A DNA stretch of 38,690 bases from Actinomycetales bacterium (GCA_018969585.1 JAGWYB010000011.1:1-38690); one strand, 5' to 3'. Positions 8,435 through 17,347 are shown, counted from the first letter of the stretch. Notes: generated by a model not told the origin, from the letters alone. Made by a program: numbers and translations.

Positions 8435-8881
8435 GGTTTCGTTTGGCCCAGAGCCGATATCTTGCTGTCCGTAACCTTTATCTGGCGGAATAATTAACAA
8501 GCGACGACCACCTTCTTGCATTCCAGGAATACCTTCTTGCCATCCTTGAATAAGTCCACTCAACTCAGATGTAAAGGGACTCGATCCCCAGGAACTTTGC
8601 AAAACTTCGCCGTTAGACCAAGCCATTAATGTGTAGTGCACCGTCACTACCGAATTCGCAGCGGCACTCTTTCCACTGCCAACGATTACATCTTGTGAGA
8701 CTAATTGAGATGGAGGATCCCCAGCAGGCTTGGATATTGATGGCGCATCACCGGCGTTATTACTCACGGTTGGAAATCCGGAGCTCTGAGCTTCAGGGGC
8801 TTGAGCAGGCGCTCCGCCATCCGTAGTACAGCCAGCTAGAAGTAACGCAACAACGGGGAGGAGAATCTTTATGGTTTTCAT
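8399..8881 (-). CDS. FKBP-type peptidyl-prolyl cis-trans isomerase, lipoprotein
   Basis: A 160-residue membrane-anchored FKBP. The signal peptide has a clear lipobox LLAGC ending at C18, then a Pro/Ser/Ala-rich linker to about residue 55, then one FKBP domain with VTVHYTLMAWSNGEVLQSS, IPGMQEGGRRLLIIPP and a YGQQDIGS loop. The family catalyses prolyl isomerisation, here outside the membrane on exported proteins. It starts six bases after a TAAGGT box and is divergent from pafB over 40 bases. In Streptomyces an FKBP gene lies between pafA and pafB, so this gene seems to be what remains of the Pup-proteasome neighbourhood. Confidence 0.9.
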   Translation of the reverse strand: MKTIKILLPVVALLLAGCTTDGGAPAQAPEAQSSGFPTVSNNAGDAPSISKPAGDPPSQLVSQDVIVGSGKSAAANSVVTVHYTLMAWSNGEVLQSSWGSSPFTSELSGLIQGWQEGIPGMQEGGRRLLIIPPDKGYGQQDIGSGPNETLIFVVDLISVQ

Positions 8882-8887
8882 ATGGGC

Positions 8888-8893
8888 ACCTTA
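8888..8893 (-). promoter_or_regulatory. -10 box for leaderless FKBP transcription
   Basis: On the minus strand TAAGGT is followed by six bases (GCCCAT) and the ATG of the FKBP gene. The hexamer is identical to the one in front of pac2. Confidence 0.5.
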
Positions 8894-8909
8894 CACAACC
8901 TACAGCGGC

Positions 8910-8915
8910 TAATCT
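8910..8915 (+). promoter_or_regulatory. -10 box for leaderless pafB transcription
   Basis: TAATCT, six bases (CGCCCT), then the pafB ATG. It shares a 40-base intergenic region with the divergent FKBP promoter. Confidence 0.5.
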
Positions 8916-8921
8916 CGCCCT

Positions 8922-9875
8922 ATGTCCAGTGCAAAAACAGAGCGATTGATTAACCTCACAATGGCGCTCTTGGCTTCTAGGCGATTTATGCCAAAGAGTG
9001 AAATTTTCCGAAGAGTTGCGGGTTATGAGGGTACCTCGGAAGCTATGGAGCGGATGTTTGAGCGCGACAAAGACGAATTGCGAAGTATGGGAATAGAGAT
9101 TGAAGTTGCCAGCCATGATCCGCTTTTCGAAGACGAGGTCGGCTATCGAATTTTGGCTGAACGTTATCGTATGAAACCAAATTTCAACGCAAGAGAGTTA
9201 GGGCTTTTATCAGTTGCCCTAGCAGTAGTAGGAAATGATCTAGACGCAACGGGCTCAAATATTGCACAGAGATTAAATTCTCTTAACGTCACCCCAATCA
9301 ATCCAGATGAGATTTATCTTTTTTCTCCTCGAACCATAGAAGGAAATCTCGTTGCATTGACGCGCGCCATCGCAGATCGCTCCAAAATCCATTTCGAATA
9401 CCAGAAAAGTGGGAGTCAAGAAAAAGAAATACGTGAGGTCTATCCATTTGGACTTGGCGGATGGCGTGGTGATTGGTACTTAGTTGGCGAGGATCTCTCA
9501 CGCGATGATGTAAGAGTCTTTAAACTTAGTCGAATTTCCACCTCCATAATCGTTGATAAGAAGCGAAATTCTTATGAGCTTCCAGAAGACTTTCGCGTCC
9601 GTGACTATCTAATAATGTTGAAAACTCCGGAGTATCGGACAGTGATAAAGATACGAAATGGGTCTGGTCAAGCTCTTCTAGCGAAGCATGTTAATCATGT
9701 GGTAGAAATTGGCGAAGAAGACGATTGGCGTCTTTTTGAAATATATTTTGAGGATATCAACGATGCTTTAGCGGCGATTGCAACTTACGGGCCGGACGTT
9801 GTCGTCCAACAGCCTTTAGAATTGAAACAATTACTGATTGAGAACTTTAAGAAATTGAGTGAAAATCATGTCTGA
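8922..9875 (+). CDS. pafB: WYL-domain transcriptional regulator PafB
   Basis: PafB (317 residues) acts with PafC as a WYL-domain activator of the mycobacterial LexA-independent DNA-damage response. An N-terminal winged helix-turn-helix covers about residues 1-70 (LINLTMALLASRRFM...SEAMERMFERDKDELRSMG). A central WYL domain (about 145-220) contains FEYQKSG, YPFGLGGWRGDWYLVGED and VFKLSRI. A WCX-type C-terminal domain follows. The FKBP gene is divergent and pafC overlaps the 3' end. The Pup-ligase and proteasome genes usually found immediately upstream are absent, consistent with PafBC acting independently of the proteasome. Confidence 0.92.
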   Translation: MSSAKTERLINLTMALLASRRFMPKSEIFRRVAGYEGTSEAMERMFERDKDELRSMGIEIEVASHDPLFEDEVGYRILAERYRMKPNFNARELGLLSVALAVVGNDLDATGSNIAQRLNSLNVTPINPDEIYLFSPRTIEGNLVALTRAIADRSKIHFEYQKSGSQEKEIREVYPFGLGGWRGDWYLVGEDLSRDDVRVFKLSRISTSIIVDKKRNSYELPEDFRVRDYLIMLKTPEYRTVIKIRNGSGQALLAKHVNHVVEIGEEDDWRLFEIYFEDINDALAAIATYGPDVVVQQPLELKQLLIENFKKLSENHV

Positions 9876-10770
9876 TGCAACCGGGCGGGCTATTCGACTA
9901 CTGGATTTAGTTCCGTTTTTGCGGGCCAATCCCGGGATGAATATCAAAGAAATTGCAACGGAATTCAAAGTTTCGGTATCGGAAATTGTTTCGGATCTAG
10001 ACCTATTGATGGTATGCGGACTTCCTGGATATACCCCGTTAGAGCTAATTGATCTCTCGACTGACGAGGGATATGTAACCTTGAGGGATCCGCAGAATCT
10101 AGAATATCCAAGGAATTTCACTATTCACGAATTGCTAATCCTAAAGATTGCTTTATCAGCACTACTTGTCGATAGCCCACCGATGCTCCATTCTGAGATT
10201 GGAAGCTTAATTTCGAAACTGGATCACCAGATGCCGAACCAAATCTCAAGTGAGGGCATACTTTTTGTCCCCGATAATATTTTGAATCTCCGTCGAATCG
10301 GAGAAGAGGCTCTTGTAAAAAATCAACAAGTGGAAATTTCTTATAGAAATGATACGAAAGACGAATTAACCAATCGAAAGATCAGCTTAATAAGAGAATA
10401 TGAAAGTGAGGGTGAGTATTTTTGGGACGCTTGGTGCCACCTTGCAAATGCCAAGCGAACTTTTAATCTGGAAAAGATTTCCTCAGCAACATTATCTATG
10501 GACCCGTCATCAATAGGAGATCTCTCAGGAGAAAGTGCAGCGTTGACGGTCAGATTGCGAATCAGGCAAAAATCACAATTTTTCGCTAAGCATCAAAATA
10601 TTCTCAAGCAGACTGAAGAACCGGAGATCTATGAAGCGCGGATTTATCAGAGAGAATGGTTGGTGCGGGAAATACTCTCAGCTGGCGAAACGGCAACCGT
10701 AATTACCCCTAATGACCTTAAAGTCCAGGTGAAAAAGAGAGCAACTCAAGCGTTATCTCAGTACCAATGA
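9868..10770 (+). CDS. pafC: WYL-domain transcriptional regulator PafC
   Basis: A paralogue of PafB (300 residues) that pairs with it to activate DNA-repair genes. The N-terminal HTH includes NIKEIATEFKVSVSEIVSDL (about 27-46). The central WYL-like domain (about 145-215) contains VEISYRND and GEYFWDAWCHLANAKRTFNL, and a C-terminal WCX-like region follows. The ATG at 9868 overlaps the end of pafB by eight bases and is preferred; a GTG three codons earlier is possible. No good Shine-Dalgarno is visible, so translation is probably coupled to pafB. A separate promoter for tatA begins at its stop codon. Confidence 0.9.
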   Translation: MSDATGRAIRLLDLVPFLRANPGMNIKEIATEFKVSVSEIVSDLDLLMVCGLPGYTPLELIDLSTDEGYVTLRDPQNLEYPRNFTIHELLILKIALSALLVDSPPMLHSEIGSLISKLDHQMPNQISSEGILFVPDNILNLRRIGEEALVKNQQVEISYRNDTKDELTNRKISLIREYESEGEYFWDAWCHLANAKRTFNLEKISSATLSMDPSSIGDLSGESAALTVRLRIRQKSQFFAKHQNILKQTEEPEIYEARIYQREWLVREILSAGETATVITPNDLKVQVKKRATQALSQYQ

Positions 10771-10795
10771 CCTTCTCGGGTATGCGTGATAGCGT
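10767..10795 (+). promoter_or_regulatory. candidate promoter for tatA-tatC operon
   Basis: ATGACC at 10767-10772 (four of six matches to TTGACA) is separated by 17 bases from TAGCGT at 10790-10795, which is preceded by an extended TGA. The -35 overlaps the pafC stop codon. Unlike the leaderless promoters here, this one would give a leader of about 20 bases containing the tatA Shine-Dalgarno AAGGGG. Confidence 0.42.
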
Positions 10796-10823
10796 ATGTC
10801 CGAGATCCTAGAAGGGGAATTAA

Positions 10824-11012
10824 ATGTTCGGCTTACGTGAACCATCTCATTGGTTGCTCCTGATCTTGGTAGTCATACTTCTTTTCGGCGCTAAACGCTT
10901 GCCGGACTCAGCCCGCGCCCTTGGTAGATCTCTCCGGATATTCAAGAGCGAAGTAAAAGAATTGAATAAGGATGAGAAGAAGAGTGATGAAGAGGGCAAG
11001 TCAGGGAGCTAA
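10824..11012 (+). CDS. tatA: Sec-independent translocase subunit TatA
   Basis: TatA (62 residues) is the pore-forming subunit of the twin-arginine pathway that exports folded proteins. It has the standard layout: a short N-terminus, one membrane helix (about residues 10-22, [13 protein letters not shown]), the conserved hinge [11 protein letters not shown], an amphipathic helix, and a charged tail rich in K, E and D. A Shine-Dalgarno AAGGGG sits five bases upstream of the ATG. tatC follows after 28 bases. No tatB is in the window; TatA could serve both roles in a minimal system, or tatB lies elsewhere as in mycobacteria. Confidence 0.94.
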   Translation: MFGLREPSHWLLLILVVILLFGAKRLPDSARALGRSLRIFKSEVKELNKDEKKSDEEGKSGS

Positions 11013-11040
11013 CTCTCACCGCGCAAGGTAGGAGTAATTA

Positions 11041-11847
11041 ATGTCAAGCCGTGGAACTATGCCGCTTCTTGACCATCTCAGGGAACTCCGCTCTAGAGTA
11101 ATCAAAGCAACCTTTTTCATCTTAATTTTCTCGGCTTTAGGTTGGATCAACTACAACGAAATAATCACACGTCTCTCGGAACCAGTTTGCGATCTAAAAC
11201 TCGCACAAGAATCTGGGTTGAGTCAGTGTGGGGCGCTATTTATATCCGGCGTTCTTGGGCCTCTTAACCTCCAGCTCAAAGTTTCATTTCTTTCTGGCTT
11301 AATTTTCGCTGCACCTTTTTGGCTGTATCAAATTTGGGCATTTGTTGCTCCAGCTCTTTCTAAAAAAGAAAAGCGAAATTCGGTATTTTTCATCATCGCC
11401 GCAACTCCATTCTTCGCTGCCGGTGCGTATTTAGCTTTCTATATACTTCCGATGGCAATACGGGTTCTTTTTGGATTTACTCCAGAGGCTCTCGGAAACC
11501 TCGTACGATTTGATGATTACCTTGATTTTGTTCTTAGACTAATCATTGTTTTCGGCCTAGCATTCGAATTGCCGGTATTTCTGGTTTCCTTAAATCTGGT
11601 TGGCGTACTTTCCGGTAAATCAATTCTTAGACCGTGGAGATTTGCAATCTTTGGAATAACTTTCTTTGTTGCAGCATTTTCGCCAACTGCCGATCCATTA
11701 TCGATGGCCGCATTAGCTCTTCCGTTAATCGCTCTGTATTTTGGTGCCGGCGGTATTGCGATTCTTGTCGATAAAAAACGCGACCGAAAAAAATCCAAAA
11801 TATCGATAGATGAAGCTGCTCCGATTGACCGCCCCGAATCGATTTAG
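11041..11847 (+). CDS. tatC: Sec-independent translocase subunit TatC
   Basis: TatC (268 residues) is the receptor for twin-arginine signal peptides. The N-terminus MPLLDHLRELRSRVIKA carries the family signature HLRELR. Six hydrophobic segments can be picked out, including FILIFSALGWI, FLSGLIFAAPFWLYQIW, FFIIAATPFFAAGAYLAF, LIIVFGLAFELPVFLVSL, FAIFGITFFVAAFSPTADP and LALPLIALYFGAGGIAIL. The basic cytoplasmic tail is DKKRDRKKSK. AGGAG lies seven bases before the ATG. The downstream lipid kinase gene begins two bases after the stop, and the whole run to lnt is tightly packed. Confidence 0.96.
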   Translation: MSSRGTMPLLDHLRELRSRVIKATFFILIFSALGWINYNEIITRLSEPVCDLKLAQESGLSQCGALFISGVLGPLNLQLKVSFLSGLIFAAPFWLYQIWAFVAPALSKKEKRNSVFFIIAATPFFAAGAYLAFYILPMAIRVLFGFTPEALGNLVRFDDYLDFVLRLIIVFGLAFELPVFLVSLNLVGVLSGKSILRPWRFAIFGITFFVAAFSPTADPLSMAALALPLIALYFGAGGIAILVDKKRDRKKSKISIDEAAPIDRPESI

Positions 11848-11849
11848 TT

Positions 11850-12704
11850 GTGCATCTGTTATTGATTAACCCTACTTCTGGTGGGGGTAAAGGCGCCAAA
11901 ATAGGTGATTTGGTCCGTAAAAAACTTCGTGAGGACAGAAGACCATTTAGCGAGATCCCGACTACAAGCGCAGAGAGCGCAATCGCGGCCCTTAATGACG
12001 CAATATCGCGAGGGGGCATTAGTGGGGTAATAGCAGTTGGTGGAGATGGCTTAATGAATATTGCCATGCAAATTCTTGCTTTAAAAAAGATTCCATTGCT
12101 CCCAATCGCAGCGGGCACCGGTAATGATTTTGTGCGCACCCTGGGGGTTCCCATGGATTTATCAGCTCTAGATCTATTAGGTGATCCGCCGATTAGTGTC
12201 GACTTGGGTAAAGTTAATAATCGATATTTTGGAAATATTCTAAGTACTGGATTTGATTCTTTAGTTAATGAAAGAGCTAACCGGATGAAAATTCAAAATC
12301 GCGTCAAGTACAACTTGGCTATGATCATGGAACTCCCGCTATTTAAGCCAAAGATGTATAGATTCAATGTCGACGGAGAATCTTTTGAGAGCGAAGCAAT
12401 GCTGATCGCAATAGGTAACGGTCGTTCATATGGAGGAGGCATGCTCGTAACCCCGCAAGCCGATATCCACGACAACACACTGGATCTTATGGTTCTTGCT
12501 CCGGTTTCGAAGTTCGAGTTTCTCCGCGTGTTTCCAAGAGTTTATAAAGGATCTCATATTTCGCATCCCAAGGTTTCGATCATCCGTGGTTCTAAAATTG
12601 AAGTTTCTGCGGACGCTGTTGCGTATGCCGATGGCGAGAGAGTAGGGGAACTTCCTATTAGCGCGTATTCTGTTGCAGATGCTCTTCTTACCTGGACAGC
12701 GTAA
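11850..12704 (+). CDS. diacylglycerol/lipid kinase family protein
   Basis: A 284-residue soluble lipid kinase of the DagK/YegS family, which phosphorylates diacylglycerol or related lipids with ATP. The nucleotide-binding signatures are NPTSGGGKG near the N-terminus, GGDGLMN around residue 65 and GTGNDF around residue 90; GNGRSYGGGM follows in the C-terminal lipid-binding domain. The GTG start lies two bases after the tatC stop, and the stop overlaps the helicase start as TAATG. The position between tatC and a helY-like helicase recurs in other actinobacteria. The lipid substrate cannot be told from sequence. Confidence 0.9.
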   Translation: MHLLLINPTSGGGKGAKIGDLVRKKLREDRRPFSEIPTTSAESAIAALNDAISRGGISGVIAVGGDGLMNIAMQILALKKIPLLPIAAGTGNDFVRTLGVPMDLSALDLLGDPPISVDLGKVNNRYFGNILSTGFDSLVNERANRMKIQNRVKYNLAMIMELPLFKPKMYRFNVDGESFESEAMLIAIGNGRSYGGGMLVTPQADIHDNTLDLMVLAPVSKFEFLRVFPRVYKGSHISHPKVSIIRGSKIEVSADAVAYADGERVGELPISAYSVADALLTWTA

Positions 12705-15052
12705 TGTCAAAAACCCCAGCGGAGAAATTTGCAGAATCTAAACTGCGTACAAAATATTCAAACTTTAGAACATTCTCGGAAGGTTACGCTTTTCCTCTTG
12801 ATGATTTTCAAAATATCGGATGTCGGCATCTCGAGGATGGTAAATCGGTGTTAATTGCGGCGCCAACCGGGGCCGGTAAAACGATTGTTGGTGAGTTTGC
12901 AACATATTTAGCAACGCAACAAGGCGTTCGCTGCTATTACACAACACCAATCAAAGCGCTTTCTAATCAAAAGTACCAAGAATTCGTAGCAAAATATGGC
13001 GAGGGACGTGTTGGCCTACTAACTGGTGATTCTTCGATAAATTCTTCTGCGGAGATCCTCGTGATGACGACGGAAGTATTAAGAAATATGATCTATGCGA
13101 AATCTCCTGATATTGAGAGTCTCGGATATGTAGTTTTGGATGAAGTTCACTACCTCGCAGATAGATTTCGAGGCGCTGTGTGGGAGGAGATTTTGATTCA
13201 TCTCCCGGAGCGAATTCAGGTTGTCGCCCTCTCGGCGACGGTGTCGAACGCGGAAGAATTTGGCGAATGGTTAGGGAAAGTGCGTGGTGATACGGAAGTT
13301 GTACTTAGCGAAATACGTCCAGTACCGCTGTATCAGCACATCCTAATCAGTGATCGACTTCTGGATCTCTTCGTAGATGAAGGTCGAGTAAACCCAGAAA
13401 TCATACGTCTTGAAAAAAGATCTCGAACAGGCCATCGAGGAAATTGGAGAGAGCGAAATAGTCAGATTAGGCAGTTAGCTCGACCAGAGATCATCGATAT
13501 CCTTAATGAGCGCAATTATCTACCAGCTATATATTTCATCTTTTCACGTGCCGGATGTGATGCTGCGGTTGAGCAAGCTTTAAGAGCAAATATCAATCTA
13601 ACGAATCGCGATGAGAAAATATTAATTCGCGAGATTATCGATCGAAAAACGGCCGAACTTTCCAGCGAAGATTTTGGCATCCTAGGCTTTGATGCTTGGT
13701 GCGAATCTGCGGAACGCGGGATTGCTGCTCATCACGCCGGTTTGCTTCCGATGTTCAAAGAGGCAATTGAAGAGCTTTTTCAAAAAGGGCTTCTGAAAAT
13801 TGTTTTTGCTACAGAAACTCTGGCTCTCGGAATAAACATGCCCGCTCGCACAGTTTTCCTTGAAAAGTTAATCAAGTGGAATGGCGAAGCTCACGCACCG
13901 ATTTCCCCTGGAGAATACACGCAGCTAACTGGTCGAGCCGGGCGCAGAGGAATTGATATAGAAGGTAATGCGGTTGTTATGTGGAGTGACCAAATTGATA
14001 GTTCGATGGCGGCAAGTTTAGCTAGTACGCGAACATATCCTTTGAGGTCGTCATTTAATCCAACATATAACATGTCAGCAAATTTGATTTCACGTTTCGG
14101 AAGAGATCGAGCTAGATCATCCCTTGGCGCATCATTTGCTCAGTTTCAAGCGGATCGTTCAGTTTCTGGTTTACTGCGTCAAATCAACAAAAACCGTGAA
14201 GCAATTGAATCACTTCGCCAGTCTGAGGTTTGTCATCTTGGTGATTTCGCTTCGTACGCGAAAGCACGTGAAGAAATTGCCACCCTTGAACGTTCATATC
14301 GATCACGAGAAGAGCGGAACCGAGTTGAAATTGATCGCAAGATTGGCGAACTACGCAAAGAACTAAAATCGCATCCGAGTCATCAATGCCCAGAACGTGA
14401 AAATCACGCTCGAAAATATGAGAAGGCCTTTCGATTAGAAAGGGAAACTAATGGTTTGTTGGAGCGAGTGAATTCAAGAACGAATGTAATCCCAAGAACG
14501 TTTGATCGAGTTGTGAATGTTTTACGTGAGATGCAATATCTTCAGGAAGAGAAACTCAGCGATAAAGGTAAAACTTTGATTCGAATCTATGCTGAATCGG
14601 ACCTTTTATTGGCTGAGATTATTCATTCAGAGGTCTTTGAGAAACTCACAGCTCCCGATCTGGTAGCGGTTCTGTCCGCGCTTGTTTACGAAGGTCGCGG
14701 TGAAAAGAGCAAGATTCCAAGGATTCCAAAGAGCGTTGAAACACCTATGAAAGAGGTAGTTTCGACCTGGAGAAAAATCATTGATCTAGAGGATGAATAT
14801 GGACTTTCCAGCCAACGAGAACCAAATTTCGACTTAGCTTGGAGCGCGTATAGATGGGCCAACGGTTACCAGTTAAATTCGATTTTGAGAGAGACCGAAA
14901 TTCCGGTCGGAGATTTTGTTCGAAATATGCGGCAAATAATCGACTTACTTGGTCAGTTGAGAAATGCAAACATCGCTTTAAAGCCTATTGTTGAAGATGC
15001 AATACATCGAATTGATCGAGGCGTAATTGCATACTCTTCGGTGGTTTCATGA
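12704..15052 (+). CDS. helY: Ski2/Mtr4-type DEAD/DEAH-box helicase (HelY-like)
   Basis: A 782-residue superfamily 2 RNA helicase related to HelY (Rv2092c). RecA1 carries Walker A APTGAGKT (53-60), the box TTPIKALSNQ, DEVH (146-149) and SAT (LSATVSN); RecA2 carries HHAGLLP, ATETLALGINMP and QLTGRAGRRGID. A coiled-coil-like arch (about 475-600) and a DSHCT-like C-terminal domain follow. It is about 120 residues shorter than M. tuberculosis HelY as I recall its length. Bacterial members are thought to act on structured RNA, but the substrate is unproven. It is translationally linked to its neighbours by TAATG and ATGA overlaps. Confidence 0.9.
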   Translation: MSKTPAEKFAESKLRTKYSNFRTFSEGYAFPLDDFQNIGCRHLEDGKSVLIAAPTGAGKTIVGEFATYLATQQGVRCYYTTPIKALSNQKYQEFVAKYGEGRVGLLTGDSSINSSAEILVMTTEVLRNMIYAKSPDIESLGYVVLDEVHYLADRFRGAVWEEILIHLPERIQVVALSATVSNAEEFGEWLGKVRGDTEVVLSEIRPVPLYQHILISDRLLDLFVDEGRVNPEIIRLEKRSRTGHRGNWRERNSQIRQLARPEIIDILNERNYLPAIYFIFSRAGCDAAVEQALRANINLTNRDEKILIREIIDRKTAELSSEDFGILGFDAWCESAERGIAAHHAGLLPMFKEAIEELFQKGLLKIVFATETLALGINMPARTVFLEKLIKWNGEAHAPISPGEYTQLTGRAGRRGIDIEGNAVVMWSDQIDSSMAASLASTRTYPLRSSFNPTYNMSANLISRFGRDRARSSLGASFAQFQADRSVSGLLRQINKNREAIESLRQSEVCHLGDFASYAKAREEIATLERSYRSREERNRVEIDRKIGELRKELKSHPSHQCPERENHARKYEKAFRLERETNGLLERVNSRTNVIPRTFDRVVNVLREMQYLQEEKLSDKGKTLIRIYAESDLLLAEIIHSEVFEKLTAPDLVAVLSALVYEGRGEKSKIPRIPKSVETPMKEVVSTWRKIIDLEDEYGLSSQREPNFDLAWSAYRWANGYQLNSILRETEIPVGDFVRNMRQIIDLLGQLRNANIALKPIVEDAIHRIDRGVIAYSSVVS

Positions 15053-15951
15053 CACTTCTGCTTATAGATAGCGCTTCACTTTGGTATCGGGCTTATTACG
15101 GCATGCCAGACACCCTCGTTTCTCCAACAGGTCAGCCAGTTAATGCAATACGGGGTTTTCTCGACATGACAGCCCGCCTGATCAATTCATACAACCCGAA
15201 TCGAATTGCGCTTTGTTTAGATGGAGACTGGCGCCCTTCGTGGCGCGTTGAACTCTTCCCTGAATATAAGAGTAATCGGCTGGGTGATGGTGATGAAGAG
15301 GAAGAGCCGGATACTCTCACTCCTCAAATACCCGTAATTATTGATCTTTTTGACTCCTTGGGTTTTCCGATACTTGGCGCAGACGATTATGAAGCTGATG
15401 ATGTGATTGCGACATTAGCAAAAACTCAACGCGGTCCGGTGAGAATCGCAACGGGAGATCGAGACCTTTTTCAAGTTGTTTCAGATAAACAGGATGTAAA
15501 AGTTATCTATCTCGCTAAAGGAATTTCGTCTCACGACCTTGTTGATGAAAATTGGATAACAGAAAAATATCAGATACCCGGAAATCGCTATGGGTTTTTC
15601 GCCGCTATTAGGGGAGACGCCTCAGACGGTTTACCTGGAATCAAAGGGATAGGGGAGAAGGGCGCTGCTCTAATAGTCAATCAATTTCAGGATATGGATT
15701 CGCTGATTACTGATGTCACTAGCCCTACACCAAAATCACCAGAAAAGTTTGTAAAGAAGATTCTCAGCGACCTTGACTACGCCAAAAAAGCAACAAAATT
15801 GGTCTCTTGCGCTGCCGATGTCAGGCTGCCAGACGTCAATCTTCAAATACCTACTAAACCAGTGAATCCCAAGAAGTTAGAAGATCTAGAGACCGTATAT
15901 GGATTAAAGACAAGCATTCAGCGAGTTAAGAGCGCTCTGAAATGGCTCTGA
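15049..15951 (+). CDS. 5'-3' exonuclease, FEN/Pol I N-domain family
   Basis: A 300-residue stand-alone 5'-3' exonuclease like that of DNA polymerase I. Metal-binding acidic clusters are visible: LLIDSASLWYRAYY at the N-terminus, LCLDGDW, DDYEADDVIATLA and ATGDRDLFQVV. A helix-hairpin-helix segment LPGIKGIGEKGAA follows, as in the family. Such enzymes remove RNA primers and flaps. The ATG overlaps the helicase stop (ATGA) and the 3' end overlaps lnt by ten bases. The homologue is Rv2090. It does not carry a polymerase domain. Confidence 0.93.
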   Translation: MTLLLIDSASLWYRAYYGMPDTLVSPTGQPVNAIRGFLDMTARLINSYNPNRIALCLDGDWRPSWRVELFPEYKSNRLGDGDEEEEPDTLTPQIPVIIDLFDSLGFPILGADDYEADDVIATLAKTQRGPVRIATGDRDLFQVVSDKQDVKVIYLAKGISSHDLVDENWITEKYQIPGNRYGFFAAIRGDASDGLPGIKGIGEKGAALIVNQFQDMDSLITDVTSPTPKSPEKFVKKILSDLDYAKKATKLVSCAADVRLPDVNLQIPTKPVNPKKLEDLETVYGLKTSIQRVKSALKWL

Positions 15952-17330
15952 TTCTCTCCGTTATTTCGGGTATCTTTCTAAATTTGGCGTTTGCTCCTTT
16001 TAATTTCTGGCCGGCGGCGTTTGTTTCTCTCGGAGCTCTCTTTCTTGTTCTATCAAATCGAGGTTTTTGGAAACGTATGTTGATTGCGTTCATATTTGCT
16101 CTTTCGTTCTTCTTATTATTGCTTCATTGGTCAGGAAGTTATGTCGGATGGTTTCCCTGGATTTCACTCGCTTTACTTCAAGCAGGAATTTTTGCTCTTA
16201 TTGGTCTAATTCGGTTTGAGAGAGATTTTTTGGGAGCAATTGGTTTTGCGGGCTGGTTTTTATTGATTGAACTGCTTAGGATGAAAATGCCCTTTGGTGG
16301 TTTCGGTTGGGGCCGAATTGGTCATACTCAGACTTATTCGCTTTCATCTTTATATCCAATTATTGGAATTGCCGGAATCTCTTTCCTTGTGGTGCTAGTT
16401 TCGGTTCTTTTCTCATTGCGAAAATGGAAAGCGCTATCACTTCTGGCTTTGGTGGCATCAATATCTTTCATCATGCCAGCACATCTCAGAGAAACCGGCA
16501 AAATCAATGTTTTAGCCGTCCAAGGGGGAGTCGATCAACTTGGCCTAGAATTCAATCAAAGAGCGCTTAGCGTGCTTCGCAGGCATATTGCGGCCACTAA
16601 TCCGAAAACATCTAATTTGGATCTTGTGGTGTGGCCGGAGAATGCATCTGATTTGGATCCCGAGAAGAATCCGATAGCAAAGAAGGAAATTTCCGATCTG
16701 TTAGTAAGAATAAACAAGCCGATTCTGGTTGGTGCGGTTGAGAGATCAAATGCGGGGCCATTAAATGTTTCGATACTTTACAAGCCCGATGGGAACAAAA
16801 TTAGATATGTAAAACAAGATTTGGCGCCCTTTGGTGAATATATTCCACTACGGTCCTTGGCTGAGAGGATCGAGCCAACTGCTAAGCGGGTTGTGGATTT
16901 CCAACCAGGTCGCGAACCGGTTTTTTTCCAAATAGAGAAAGACACCTTTGCCACGCTTATTTGCTTTGAAATCTTGGATGACGACCTTGTCAGACGATCT
17001 ACCCGAGGAGCATCTTTTCTGATTAATCAGACCAATAACGCTACTTTTGGTAAGAGCAATCAAGCGGCACAACAACTGCAAATTGCTTCGGCAAGAGCCG
17101 CCGAGCTTCAAAAGAGTCTGCTTGCCGTTAGTACGACCGGGTTTACTTCCTATATCGATAGTTCTGGAAGATCGATTGCAACTCTGCCTCAGTTTCAACC
17201 CGGATCGTTAAGCGCTGAAGTGGTAACAAACGAAGGTAGAAGCTTGGCTAGTTCGCTGGGGAGTTTTTTCTGGTTCGGCTTTGGAGCGCTCGCGCTAGGC
17301 CTTCGCAGGCTGCGGTACTTAAACCGATAA
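15942..17330 (+). CDS. lnt: apolipoprotein N-acyltransferase
   Basis: Lnt N-acylates the lipid-modified cysteine of lipoproteins, the last maturation step; the FKBP gene here is a likely client. The first 180 residues hold six or so membrane helices, followed by a nitrilase-type catalytic domain with the triad E233 (VVWPEN), K291 (YVKQDLAPFGEY) and C341 (LICFEI). A final hydrophobic segment lies near 440-452. At 462 residues it lacks the fused polyprenol-mannose synthase domain of mycobacterial Ppm1. The ATG overlaps the exonuclease stop by ten bases. Its TAA stop is part of the putative dif site. Confidence 0.93.
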   Translation: MALILSVISGIFLNLAFAPFNFWPAAFVSLGALFLVLSNRGFWKRMLIAFIFALSFFLLLLHWSGSYVGWFPWISLALLQAGIFALIGLIRFERDFLGAIGFAGWFLLIELLRMKMPFGGFGWGRIGHTQTYSLSSLYPIIGIAGISFLVVLVSVLFSLRKWKALSLLALVASISFIMPAHLRETGKINVLAVQGGVDQLGLEFNQRALSVLRRHIAATNPKTSNLDLVVWPENASDLDPEKNPIAKKEISDLLVRINKPILVGAVERSNAGPLNVSILYKPDGNKIRYVKQDLAPFGEYIPLRSLAERIEPTAKRVVDFQPGREPVFFQIEKDTFATLICFEILDDDLVRRSTRGASFLINQTNNATFGKSNQAAQQLQIASARAAELQKSLLAVSTTGFTSYIDSSGRSIATLPQFQPGSLSAEVVTNEGRSLASSLGSFFWFGFGALALGLRRLRYLNR

Positions 17331-17347
17331 TTGACATTATGTAAACT
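17320..17347. other. dif: putative dif site (XerC/XerD recombination, replication terminus)
   Basis: A 28-bp site with an 11-bp XerC-type arm TAAACCGATAA (17320-17330), a 6-bp centre TTGACA (17331-17336) and an 11-bp XerD-type arm TTATGTAAACT (17337-17347). It contains the blocks CCGATAAT and ACATTATGT of the actinobacterial dif consensus as I remember it, separated by the correct two bases. It overlaps the lnt stop (17328-17330) and two bases of the gcvP stop (17346-17348). The coding-strand bias of the window flips exactly here, and xerD lies 13 kb away. Together these make dif very likely; a genome-wide skew plot was not possible. Confidence 0.88.
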
